From Galerina marginata (taxonomy: Eukaryota; Basidiomycota; Agaricomycetes; Agaricales; Galerinaceae), in NCBI GenBank assembly GCA_023014335.1, contig JAECYW010000005.1, positions 744,001-808,000 on the forward strand: a DNA stretch of 64,000 nucleotides, given 5' to 3'. The notes under the pieces are model-generated. The model did not search any database and was not told where the DNA came from. It saw only the letters and a list, made by a program, of their open reading frames with translations. Positions 34,286 to 46,352 of this stretch are shown here, piece by piece. Positions within the stretch are counted from its first letter, which is position 1. The number at the start of each line of letters is the position of its first letter. The translations under genes were made by a program, and so were the position numbers.

Positions 34286-36254
34286 TCAATATATAGCCTC
34301 TAGATTCATTTCCATTGCATTTATCTCGATATTATCCAGTAGTTCTGCCTCATCTATGTCCTCCTGCTCTTCTCCTACAAAGTCAGCCTCCTCATCTTCC
34401 TCATAATCACTTTCTTTTACTTCAAACTCATTTGCTTTGGCTCTTTCAACATCTTTTGGTCCCCAAACCCTTTCTGTAACTTCAGACATTTTTGCTTCAG
34501 CTATTTCAGCCTCACTTGGTCCCCAAGATTCATTAAATACATCAGGAATGACCAAAACTTGTGGCTGCCATGCAATACAAAGCCTCAGCAGATATTTCTT
34601 CCGCTCTTTCAGTTGAAATATCACATCAGGATGTGCCTGAGCCCAATTCAAGGCCACCATTAATATTTCCCATTCTTCTCGTATCCATTGTTGCATAGAT
34701 AGCTTTTCTTCCCTAAGTCGTCTTTGTTCTTCAACACAGCGATCATACCCTAGCAAAGCTTTAATTCCAATTCGTACATCATCAATTCCTAGCCAGGCTG
34801 GAATTTCCAAAGGATTATCATTATCATCTGTCAATCCAATATCTTGCCAGATATCATCATCTACATCCAGCTTGAATAAGCCATCCAACTCAATTTGCAA
34901 AGGAGCAACTGCACCCCTAGGTGCCTTTCTTGAGTCAATTAATTTCACCAACTCAGAACACAATTTGTTGTAGTTTCTGGCAAGTGCTTGAATACCTGGT
35001 TCCTTCTTTTTGAATGATTGTTCAGTGTGCTTTTGCAATTTTGAATGATTTATAGTATTTCTATAAGCCCGCTCCAAGCTTTCAATCTCAAACTTTCTCT
35101 GGCGAAGTCGATCACGAATGCGCTGTTTCAATGCCAAGGCATTCATACGAATTTTCAAAAATTCATTTCCCATAAGATTTTTCAAATTTAGTCTTCCATC
35201 AACTGAAAGCTTTCCTCTTTTATAAGCTATAGCAGTTTGAATTTTTTTCACTTTAATGTTGAGTTCTTCAATTGACTCTGTTACAGAAATTGGGTCCAGA
35301 CCATCCTCATATTCCCCGTCAACAAGCATCTTTTCAAGTTTATTCAAATCCTTCTTGTTATTCTCTAGACTTTTTGTTAACGCCAATATTTCTTCAATTT
35401 CTTTATTCGCCAAATGCTTTGATTGTCGCTTTAGAGGTTTAGTTTGTTCAGCAACCTGATTATCCCACTGTTCTCGCAAAAATTTCTCTGTATATCCTTG
35501 GTTGTACAACTCTTCCAAAATTTCAGCTGCTTCAGCTTTTCGATTACCAGCTGTGATCCATTTCCTCCGTATCCACAGACCCAAGTCCAGCATAGATTTC
35601 TGATCAAGATGTTTGATCTTGGTGTCAATGGTGTAGATACGGTTAAAATAACTGGAGACTCGGCAAGAAGGAATCAATGCTTTTATGGCACTCCAAAATC
35701 TCTCACAACCTTCACCATCGGTTAATCCAAAGCCTTTACACTTTCTCGGGTGATATATAATTTGACAAGGCCATTGATGACCATATGCATGGAATACTGA
35801 AATTCCAAATACAATACGGTCCTGAAAGTCACCGAGAAAATCAAACTTGGTACAACTTCTATGGAGTTGACATCCAATATCATACAATAAGCCAACCCGC
35901 ATAGATTCTGGGATATGTTCAAACAACTTGTGTAATAACGCCAAGGCATAATGCTGTTTTTCACCCGCAGATGTCATGTTTGCAAGCCACAATACTCGAT
36001 CATGCCGACAAAGTATACCCATAAGACCAGTATCAGCAAAAAACACAGTGTTGGCTTTAATACGCCGTTCATCGGCTGCTAGAAAGGAGTCATGACACTC
36101 ATTAAGAACAGCCGAAGGCACTTTCATCCCAGGCTCATAATCTGGGCCCCCAGTCTCTTTTTCTTTCTCCTTTGATGGCTTGGCCTTGTTATCTTTTTTC
36201 TTCTTACTAGGACGAACTGTTTCAACCTTCTCCTCCATAGCTGTTAGCTCCTCT
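34286..36254 (-). pseudogene. KDZ-superfamily transposase (copy 2), 5'-truncated by element G
   Basis: One open frame of about 655 codons, homologous to KDZ copy 1 from its residue ~360 to the end (for example LLYDIGCQLHRS, TDGEGCERFWSAIKALIPSCRVS and AKLSVDGRLNLEKL-like GKLSVDGRLNLKNL). The cysteine cluster, exons 1-5 and the first catalytic aspartate (the DACFTQK region) are absent: the coding sequence is cut at EELTAMEEKVE by element G and the 5' part is not found beyond it. The two KDZ proteins are clearly diverged in linkers and tail, so they are different families rather than a recent duplicate. The retained frame has no stops or frameshifts, so truncation is recent. It cannot transpose as read. 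Confidence 0.85.
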
Positions 36255-36256
36255 GT

Positions 36257-37330
36257 TACAAGTTCTTACGTAGTAAAAGAACTTGTTTTCCGGCCTGCAT
36301 AGCAGGCAGAAATGGTTTCTAACGCAATGGTTGGAAATTCTCCCACTGCTATAGTGACCCTGCATGGTTTCTGTATCTCAGCCATTACTGGGCCAATTTT
36401 GATGATTTTGGTATCAAAAAATTTGTAAAAATCAGGGCTTTCATGTGGCATGTGTATCCAGGGTTGATTAGGTCATGTGACTTGTTCACACAACCCAAAA
36501 AGCGCAAATTTGTGTGAATTTACACTTAAAACAGATTTCAGTGAGCTAAATATGCTAAAATGTGTTGCCCAGACCAATGTAGAATAATGTACAAATATTT
36601 ACATATGTTTTGCAATGATGTCATGGTGTCCAAATCTGGCAAACAGTCAGCTCAACTTGGTGAAAATCGGAAAATTGGTGTTAAACTGACTGGATAACCC
36701 ATAAAAGGCACACCAAACATTGCAAAACATGACCAAATAACATGAAAATAATGTTTTAGAAGCTTACATAATCAAACTCACAGCAGGACTTTGTGCAAAT
36801 CCCTTGAAATCAATTGAGGCACCAAGTTAGACCAAAATATTCTCAGGGATATGTCATGTGGTATGTGTGCACAGACCATCCCTTAGGTAAAAAAAACATC
36901 ATCTGTATTTTTATTTTATTTTAATGCCTTTAAATCTCCCAATATAGTGTATTTCAAACAATATTCCGTATTTGGTAAGTCACATAAAGGTGTGACAATA
37001 CATATGTGACACCATCTTTTAGCCCTGATTTTTCTGATAATTACACACTTTGTTTCAAGGCAATCTGATAAAAACTAAGCGACGTATGAATTAATCTTGT
37101 TACAAGTTCTTACGTAGTAAAAGAACTTGTTTTCCGGCCTGCATAGCAGGCAGAAATGGTTTCTAACGCAATGGTTGGAAATTCTCCCACTGCTATAGTG
37201 ACCCTGCATGGTTTCTGTATCTCAGCCATTACTGGGCCAATTTTGATGATTTTGGTATCAAAAAATTCGTAAAAATCAGGGCCTTCCCGGTCACGTGACC
37301 AGGCCGTTTTAGGCTTGTTAGAACTGCCTC
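36257..37330 (-). mobile_element. Copy G: element in KDZ copy 2, truncated in P
   Basis: GT at 36255-36256, then Q (36257 to about 36437), R (to about 37100), Q, the P palindrome variant CCCGGTCACGTGACCAGG (about 37285-37302), and P up to GTTAGAACTGCCTCA at about 37331. There it breaks into unrelated sequence instead of continuing to the TTGGTCAG end. The missing end coincides with loss of the KDZ 5' half, so one deletion probably removed both. Confidence 0.85.
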
Positions 37331-37930
37331 ACAGCTGGGGTGGGACTATTTTGACAGAGGGTCAAAATATTGGGTAGGTTGTTAGGATTTTGGCTAGCAG
37401 TCAAAATGTCGTCAAAATTCTTTCTTTTGCCTTAAGCAAGATCAGGGCAAGAGATCAGATTTTGCTAAAATTTTGCTAATGTTTAAATCAAACACTTTCC
37501 CTGCTGGCTAAACATTGACAAAAGAATGACTTTTGTTGTTATTTACACTGAATGAAAATATAACATTTTGTGGAGGCCAAAGGTTGACTCAAAATGTAGT
37601 ATTTTGCTTAGATTTTCCATCATGCAAAATTGCTGATTTAGCCAAGTGGCAAAGCGGCACTGATACCCAGAAATTTTAAACGCAGGTCAACACACAATAT
37701 TTTGCTTTGTATTTTATTTGCGGGCAAAGTATCGTGTTTTGACCTGATATTTTGCCTTATATTGTGTTCACGGGTAAAATATTGGAGTCAAAACATGATA
37801 TTTTACTCTGTATTTTGCCCGGACAAAATACTGAGGACAAAATGGATCGCGTGATGAGCGTGTCGCGCTTCGGTCGCTGAGCGTGCCAGATTTCGGTCGC
37901 TGAGTGTCTCGCAGACTAAGCGTGGCGCTA
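37331..37930. repeat. Region dense in short CAAAATA/TATTTTG motifs and a GC-rich subrepeat
   Basis: From 37350 to 37850 TATTTTG, CAAAATA, GTCAAAAT and close variants occur well over ten times on both strands, like the subterminal binding-site clusters of some DNA transposons. Just right of it TTCGGTCGCTGAGCGTG occurs twice in tandem with variation (37868-37910). Confidence 0.5.
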
Positions 37931-40800
37931 CCAGAAGTGTTGAGATTGTTACCAGACTTGTCACAGCTCTTGAAGACGCGATACGTTGGTGTCGGACGCG
38001 TACATCGAGTGCGAGACTTTGGAGTCACCTTCCTTCCGGAGCGACTCACATCAAGTTCCCAGCGATATCCGGTTTTGACATGAGCTCGTGGGTTGATATT
38101 TCATAAGTATAACTGTCCGATCTTCGATTGCTCAAGTATCGCTTGCCTATCATTTTGCAAGCAGCTGTAAAGGGAAGGTGGTCAGCTGGCGTGATGCCGC
38201 CGTGTAATCCGTCAAATTTGGAGGAGCTGTCAAGATATCGATAACGAGGTAAGTGGCAGTTTCTATTATCATCGAATACAAGCTTACACTCGTTCTAGTG
38301 CCCATGCAGCCTGCACTTCACCATCGGAATTCCAATATCAACCACAAAGGTTCCCCTCTGCACCTGCCATGACCCATCCACCTCCCTGTGTGCCAACATC
38401 CCCTCCACCTTTCTTGACCCCCCCCCCCCATCATCTTCCGCACCCCCGCCCAACTCGACACACCATACCCAGGTGGCCGCGCACATTCCTGCGGGCGGCG
38501 GCACGATTCGCACAGCATCAAGGACATGAACGAGTGCTGGTGCACTCGTTCGTGTTGGAAACCGGTGTCGTTTGGGCTGAAGGAGGCGGAGGAGCTGCCA
38601 ATATCAACCAAGGTCAGTATTAGGCTTTATTGTTCAAAAACTCGCTTACCTCGTATACATGTTTCCAGTCAGCGTCAGCGTCAGCGTGTTGCATGTTTCT
38701 CCGTCGCCAATGCTGAACATCGTCTCGAACTTGTTTTTTTTTTTCATTCCTGGTCAGCCATTCCGGCTTTAGTATCACAGGCCTTTGGTGGTATTGTTGC
38801 ACCGGGATAGCCCTCTGCAGCAGTCTCATCTGCCGACGACGTCGACCGCCTTTTCGCTCTTGCGTCGTTCTACCCCTTTTCAGTGTTTTTGTACGCATTT
38901 CCACCAAGATGGTCCGAAGCTTTCTGTCCCGACCCCTGTCAAATGGATTTAGGCGACTAAGAGTAACGTTGGCCTTCAATGTGGTATTTGCACCGGAATA
39001 AACCTCTGCAATGTCCTGAGATCAATCCACCCTCTCGTGTCACTGTGTTCGCTCGACCGACGTCTTCTTTCGCAACTTTCAAGACGCCTGGTACACCGAA
39101 GCTGCCCACGGCGGTTAGTTACTATCGCGAACTTTCCTCCGCCTTTCGCGTCGATGAAAAGTTCAAACACGTCGAACCTTGAAACTTATTTGGAGGCGCT
39201 GTTCGACTTGGGAAAATTGAAGAGCAAAAGGAGCGAAACAGGCCCCGATGGCGAAAGTCTGGACGAGTAAGTCGCTGGTTTGTAAACTAAGCAACCGAAC
39301 TGACCTATCTTATAGAATCTTATTCCTGTCTTGAACTTCAGAACCACCAGACCAAATTTAATTTTTTTGCGCATCGTGCTATACGTACGGCATTAAAATT
39401 TTATATTCATCTTATGCTTGACGTCGGCTTCCAACTCTCGGAGCATGATCTGCCCTCCTTCCTTTCCTGAGCATCGGAGATGTAATTGAGAGGCATATTA
39501 TCGATGGTGATATCGTACTTTTTAGTCGTCAGCCGAGTTTGCATAAGCTCTCGATTATGTGTCACGGAGTTCGTTGCATTTCGTTGCGTCTGATCTGGTC
39601 TACCAGGATTTTCATCGTGTGGGCCTTTCCTCAGACAGAATGGGCCAAATTTGACGAAGACACTTTGGGACGGAGGGTGCGGATCCTTCGATAGCAGACC
39701 CAGGGGTTTCAACCCCCGAAAGTAAGTACTTGCATGGCAATGCCACTACAATTCCTGCGCTGTGCCCTTCTGAAGACCTGGTAAGAGTCATTAGACAGCC
39801 TTCACAGACTGACCGCCGTAGGCCATATGAGCTTGCTGTGTTGGCGGAGAATGTAAGTGCAAGACTAATAATGTCCGCAAACTTATGCATCGTCAGCAAG
39901 CGAGCAAACCTCCAGACCATGCATCATCAGCACAAGCGAGTGTCACTTGGGGGCACTTCGTTCGTCGTTGTTCGATGATTGCTTCAGGATCTTCATGAGA
40001 CATGCGGGCGAGGTCAATGCCTTTGGCGGTACCGTTTAAATTTTCCAATACCGAGCTGCCTCCAGTCCTGTCTTATGCGTCATCAGCACAAGCAAGTGCC
40101 ACTTGGGGGCACTTTGTTCGTCGTTGACTCGTTGTTCGATGATTGCGTCAGGAGTCACATAACCCATGTCTGGGCGACTGAGGTCAACGCCTTCGGCGGT
40201 ACCGTCGCTCAGGATGCCTATGCTATCAGCCTATGCCGTGATTCTCTGTGCTGGTTCTCGCTCTCTCCTAACACCAACAAAAAGTACGTATTTTTGAACA
40301 GGATACCCAAATCAAGGCAATCAGCTGTCCAGGGGGGGTTCTCATTCAAGCCTTTACATTGGAATGTCTCAAATACAATCACTAGATTTCTATGTAGGAC
40401 ATACAAGAGTGGATATGACTGGGTGTCCGCTGCCGGATCTTGTGACGGTTCCTCTCCCGCTGAACCCCACCCTATTTGTTTTTCTGGGTTGGATTGAACT
40501 TAAAGTGCAAGGAGGTCGAACTCCTGACGACCTTGGGCACGGGAGACGCTGGGGATTTTTATGGCACATGTGCAACGGCTGCGCAGTAGCCATTGATGTT
40601 GAGTCTGCATCCCTTAAGTTATTAAAGGAGGCCCAAATCTATGGCTTACCGCGGGTCTTGTTTCTGAGAAAATGGTCAATACGCACTGTCTTGTTGCTAT
40701 CCCAATACGCGCAGGCGCACCATGTTGGCCTTATGATACTTTGGCTATCTTCTCATAATGCCGCGCGAGAGATATACGTCTTGTTTGCTGTAACTTAGCC
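37931..40800. other. Remnant-rich region, no intact gene
   Basis: Short open stretches with exon-like edges occur, for example about 38520-38615 (+, VLVHSFVLETGVVWAEGG) and about 39740-39850 (+, QPSQTDRRRPYELAVLAEN, followed by GTAAGT). None can be extended into a gene. A ~157-bp tandem duplication lies at about 39918-40210. The 38400-38450 stretch is C-rich low complexity. Confidence 0.4.
39918..40210. repeat. Degenerate tandem duplication, ~157-bp period
   Basis: ATGCATCATCAGCACAAGCG (39919) recurs as ATGCGTCATCAGCACAAGCA (40076). Both are followed by CACTTGGGGGCACTT, GTTCGTCGTTG, CGATGATTGC and GGCGGTACCGT. The second copy carries small insertions. Confidence 0.8.
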
Positions 40801-42835
40801 TGTAAGCTTAGGGGTAGGCCAAGCTTACATGGACAGTGGCCTCGACTATGCCAGTCGTCGTCGCCGTCATCACTCATTTGTGGCGTGGCGTGAACGGGGG
40901 GATGTGGGAATGCGAGAGGAGGGCTGCAGGCAAGAGACAGGCAATGGCAAAGAGGATAGTCGGCACTGCAAAGTGTGAGGGCGGACTCGGAGGATGATAT
41001 GTACCGCGTACAACTAGGGTATGCCTGCACCTCTTGTTAACAAGCGTTGGCGCTGGACACTCCAAGTCAGCCTAAAGGAAGAGGAGGAGAGGAAGAAGAT
41101 GTGGCTTAGCCTCCCGTGGCGGCGATGTTTGAAGGCTCAGGGGCGGACTCGCCGTGCTATTGTCAACTTGCATGCTCAGCCCGACTCTTGCCCGTATCGC
41201 AGCAGCCACGGAAGCGCCCAAAAAAGTTGTAAGCGACGTCAACAAATGCTGAAAAGTCGGTAGGTTTTGTGTATTCAATTGTCAGAATGGCGTGCTTACC
41301 GTTTCATTCTCTTCTATTTCTGTGTTTTTCTGACCTGACAACGCCCTGTACACCCGAAACAAATAAGCGCGGCGTCGACGAGAAAAGTTGTCTAGAGAAG
41401 GGACAGAAAGGAGGGAGGATGAGTTTCCGGCTGCGCCGACGTTTAGAGTCATAGACAGACTCACCTCGCTTGGCGGTCGTTGTCAACTCGCATGCCCGGC
41501 CCTACGTACGCATGCATCACAGCAGCAGCCGCAGTGCCCCAATCAGTAGTTGATGTTAAAATACGTTGAAGTCAGTAAGTTTTTCGGTAATCTTCTATGG
41601 GAGGCTAGACATGATATTGGAATTCCAAGTACTCAACGACCTGTTTTGGGGTGATATAAGGGGTGAAACCAGGCTTCTTGCAGCAATTACGCCTTGTGTT
41701 ACAAAAGGACGGGATGCTTCAAAGCAGTTGACCACATATCAAACCGCCACCACCCAGACTGTCACAGACTTGAGAGCAATATCCAGCGTAGTTGGAAGAG
41801 CAAAAACTAGAAATTGGTGGGGCATCATTGATAGGAGTGGGGAATACTCAAGAACGGTATTTGTGGCTCAGGATTGCACAGTAGTAAATTTCTCGGAAGA
41901 AAGCTAAACATGCCTATGTTTTATTTTAACAACTGGCTCAATGACATGAATGAAGCTAATGACGAGGGAGTAAGCGGGGTTGGTTGTGGTGGCCAAGGTG
42001 AGGACAACTGGAATCAAGGTCATACAATTGTGGTAACACCGTTGCTATCTCTGAGCCCGGACTCTCGCCTTGTAGGTGTTGATAAACAACTGGGTCGTCT
42101 GCTGCGACTCGAATATCTGGTGAAACGTTGAGCTTGTAGCATGGAGGTTGGTAAGTTCTTCAATAAGGATTTCCATGGTGGATTCCGTTGACCAGGACAG
42201 ATTTGCGGCCTCTGAGGGTTGAAGTAGATGGTTGGAAAACAGTCTTCACCTTGAGAAGCAGGATATCGCACCTTCATCAGTTTCAGAGACATGACAGTGG
42301 TTAGCGACAGCGATCAAGCCCGTCTGCAAGGCGGAGATAATAGTGGGCAAGATGTGAGGTTACGACACCGTCGCACTGCCCCTTCTCTCCCTATCATCTC
42401 TCCTCGTTGCCGACTTCGGGGTCGTAGCCTGACTGCCCTCTACACCTAGTATGTTGACCCTTCCCAAGAGCAAATCAAATGCCGCCCTATTGACTGCCGG
42501 ATCCCATACACCAGGCAAAATTGTCTTCAGCACGCTCCACCCACTAACAAGCTCAAACTTCCTGCTGAACGCGCTTGACGTCCTAATACTGATTGCAATA
42601 AGGCCGAGTATCTACACGGATACGGCTGGTGATGGACGATCACCGAGAAGGAGCAACAGAATGCGGGTAAGTGGCAACGAAGCTGTGAATTTAGTGTAAT
42701 AGGCCTGTGACGACAGGATGACGAGCAGTGCCAGAACGAGTTCGGCTTTTTCGCGTGGAGGTACTTTAAATTCGAATCTTGAAATAATAGAATGGGGTGA
42801 GTGGTCTCCTCCGGATGCTATGATCAAGCAACAGT
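40801..42835. other. Remnant-rich region with a mushroom-type exon fragment
   Basis: About 41755-41865 (+) encodes DLRAISSVVGRAKTRNWWG followed by IIDRSGEYSRTVFV. I recognise this as the C-terminal motif of a hypothetical protein family common in Agaricomycete genomes. Surrounding exons are missing or broken. Nothing else is supportable. Confidence 0.35.
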
Positions 42836-42839
42836 TAGT

Positions 42840-45800
42840 CACCTCGATTTAGATAGGACTTGCGGCGAACGATTCGGGTACCCACTCTCATGTAAATTTG
42901 CTGCGAGATATGCCACAACCGCCTTGACATATTCTTTCTCAAACCCGCCAGGTGCCTTCAATGTAGCATCCAACGCTTCAACAAGCTGCCCAAGCATTTC
43001 AGCTCCGTCCTTGCTGGCAGAAAAGTTGTACCGATCCGTCTGCAGAGAGCATCTTCCTGACCAATCCCGTCTTGCCGAGTCTCTGCTTCCAATTGAACGC
43101 CTTGTACCGGCTGACCTCAAGGAGGGTGCTAAATTGCTCCAAGTGGGCTCGCTGGATTTCCGTGCGTGTCTGCGACCAGAGGAAGAAATCCAGGGCGAGT
43201 GCTCTATATCCGAGGGGGTTAACGATTGTTGATTACCTGCAGAAAAAAATTTATGTCTCGACCAAAAAGACTAAAATGTGATCAGGGCTTACTCAGTTAT
43301 GTTGAAGTTGATACCCAAGGATTCAAACGACGTCTCAAAAGCAGTGAGGTTAATAAGGCGAGCTTTGCTGCGCAGGATGTCGCCCAAGATCTCATAACCT
43401 CCTGAGTTAGAGATTACATAAAGCCAAGAAGAGAAGGAACACACTTAATCGTTCCATATCTTCCGAATTCTGCCAACTATTCTTGAGCCCGTCCGTCAAT
43501 ATCCCAAGTGTGCGAGAAAGTTCATGGGGAGTCCATAAGAGGTACAGAGGTCAACGTCAGATATGAATAAGAATAAACACTTAAGGAAGGAAGAAATTAA
43601 AACCTACAGAAGCGAGTTGTACGAGGCGCAGGCCAACAGCCGCACCACCAATCTTCCACAACGCAACTGTCCAGGCTTTCTGCCTTGACCACAAACACAC
43701 CGCCCACGGGCCGTGCATCACTAGTACTGGCACTAGCACGTTGTTCGCCCTTGCCTCCACCACTAAACCAGTTTCCGCCACTACGGCCAACACCTTCCTC
43801 ATCCTGCCCCCCACCAGCACCACCAGCCCCCTCGACCCCCCACGCAAAGGCGTCAGGCGCGACCACAAATACCAGGGTCTCTTCTTTCAGGCCCATAGCG
43901 GGCATACCTTCTCGCAAAGCTTTGACGATCGGCATTTGAGAGGTCTTCACGTTGGCTTTTCCTCCTGCTGGGACTGACCCCCCACGGTTGGTGGTGGCAT
44001 GTGGGCTCCGCGCACCCGACATAGAGTGGGCTGCAGCGGCAGAGCCGAGGTACGTATTCAACGACGTGGACGCCTCGTACGTGAGGAACTTGACGAGCTC
44101 GGGGTCCTGGAAAGATCCGGTGTCGAGGTGGTGGATGAGCCGAGGCAGGTCGTCCGCTGAACCCAGCAAATCGTTAGATACCAGTTAACGAAGAAAAAAC
44201 GAGGGAAAATCTACACCAAGAGGCACGCCAAGCAAATACGCAGAAGCAAGACACCAGCTCATCCCGGGCTTATCCTTCTCCTTAGAATTGAGACCCGGAG
44301 GCGACCCCAGATCGCCAATCGTAAACCGCAACCCAGCCCCCGCCGAATCAGATCCTGTCGAAGTCGCATCAACCTTCGGATAGGTGAGGTTCACAGCATT
44401 AACGAATACGCCGTCGATATAAAGCCCTAATGAATTAGCATTCTTATTCAATTTTCCGCTATAGGTAAAGCCAACAACTCACTGAGATTCGGATTGCCCG
44501 CCTGCCCCTTCCTCTGGTACCAGACCACGCCCAGATGTGTCCACCGGCCCTTCCTAAACTTGGCACCAGCAGCAGAGAACACCGTCTCCTGTCCGGCTCC
44601 AGCTCCCGAAGTGCTGAAAACGGAGGATGCGCTGCTGCTGTTGGTAAAAACCGAGAGCTTGCCATCCGGATGCAGGACAACGCGGAAGTGCGTCCGTGTA
44701 CTATTCTGGGACGACGAAGTTGAGTTGGGATGTTGGAGTATCGATGGCGATGGCGAGGAAAGGTTGAAAGAAGAAGACGGCGATACTTCAGGGGACGGCG
44801 ATACAGACGGAGATGTGGCAGAGAAAAGTGTATATGGAGTTGAAAGCATAGAGCACGGGAAGAACCACATCTAGAGTTACCATTAAAAAGGTCGTTGGTG
44901 ATTATATGTATCGGAAGAGACATACTAAGAAGGTAAGCCCATCCTTCGGAAGCGTCTTCCAACGGGGATTCCAACTTGCTTGGCCTTGTCCAAAACCATT
45001 CGTACTTCCGTACCCGTTCATCCCCCGAGGCCCATTCCCATAATAATCCTCAGTAGGTCCAAGCCCAAGCACCACGCCAGCCCAGCCTTCCATGGAGAAA
45101 TGCTCGACCCATCGACTCTTCATGCCGAACCGGATAACGTCGAGCATCTCGGCGTCTAGCTTCGGGCTTGGGTTCTGGTTTGATGAAGTCGGCGTTGCGG
45201 TTGTGGGCTTATCTACAGCGGTAGAGGCCGCAGGGGATGAATAGGTGACTGCAGCTTTGAAGAGTCCCCTTGCTCCCGCCGTGCCTGCACCCATCTCCAA
45301 GAGTCTCCTTAATAGTTTCTGTAGGACGGGTTTCGTCCTCTCTCTGTCATTATCCTTCTCCTTCGCCTCCCCGTCTTTCCCACTCGACTCTTCAACCATA
45401 TCCTTCTCTACCTTTCGCTCGTCGTCTGTCTCTTTCTCTATGTCTTTGCCCTTTTCTTCGGCAGCGGCCTTATCCTTCTCCCCAGAAGAGTTTATAGGCG
45501 CGGGCGACGGGCAAAGATAAAGAAGACACTCCACTGCCAGCACTCAACTCCCTAAACCGCTGTACAACTCCGCCAACGATGCCCAGACTCGACAGAACAC
45601 CACCATTTCGAGTGTTGACCACGAAAAGTGCCTCGAAGAGTTTATACAGGGCATGCGCATCCTCTTTACCAAGGGAGGATCGGAGTCGGAGTCGGCTTCC
45701 GCGATGTCCCATAGAACCTTGAACGCACCCCGTGCTCAATTGTTGGCGTCCCTGTCACTCCATCTTTAGGGCTTGACCCCGAACCGTTCTACGAGACAAG

Positions 45801-46352
45801 TTCTTTGACTCTCTCATCAATCTCTTCCACCGACATCATCCGGAGATCGGTAAAGAATTCGACAACTGGGGTCGAGAAATCAGCCAGCCCGAGTGCCAGG
45901 AAAAGAGAGATGAAGAAGTTCGCTTGACGTTAATGTTGGGACGTTTTCTTCAGACGAGGTAGCGGTAGATGAAGGCAAGGTAATCAGAGACGAGGGTATG
46001 CTCTGCAACGCCAACTTCAACGACTCGTATCCTACTTTTGTCTGGATAAATATATAAAAATGGACTCATCAACTTCTCGAACTTTCCGAATGAATGTCTT
46101 GACGCGAAAGAAAAGTGAACTCACCGGAAATACACTTCATTCTCTGCACGTTCCTCCATTGCCTCGCTCAAGACCATAAATACGAGCTTCAAACACTCGC
46201 GTCTATCTTCCTCCAGCTGGTTAGGGGATTCGACGACGAGTGCTGGGATTGGGGCCATTTGTGAGTCCGCGAGGCTCGATATAGTGCCGGAGTGGCTGGT
46301 GGTACGAACATGGATCTGCGGTTGCGTCGACGCTTGAGTAGGAACGGATACA
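42840..46352 (-). pseudogene. BEACH-family (Beige/neurobeachin-like) gene fragment, frameshifted
   Basis: BEACH proteins are very large membrane-trafficking scaffolds; only an internal part is here. Minus-strand exons with intact GT/AG introns include CLKLVFMVLSEAMEERAENE (about 46190), DAHALYKLFEALFVVNTRN (about 45640), LLRRLLEMGAGTAGARGLF (about 45290) and SRWVEHFSMEGWAGVVLGLG (about 45110). A concanavalin-A-like lectin module follows (RKGRWTHLGVVWYQRKG about 44540; GLYIDGVFVNAVNLTYP about 44420), then LALWKIGGAAVGLRLVQLAS-type sequence (about 43650), [21 protein letters not shown] (about 43490) and [20 protein letters not shown] (about 43180). At least four frameshifts are visible: about 45940, 45670, 43680 and 43040. 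The catalytically conserved BEACH and WD40 domains are absent. Introns are retained, so it arose from DNA, not mRNA. It is fused at 46352 to the FAS fragment. Confidence 0.75.

Noticed and set aside
40364..40798. 144-codon plus-strand frame
   Set aside because: No recognised motif, no splice-supported neighbours, and it lies in remnant-rich DNA.
45245..45520. Plus-strand serine-rich open frame
   Set aside because: Antisense of the Lys/Glu-rich segment of the BEACH fragment.
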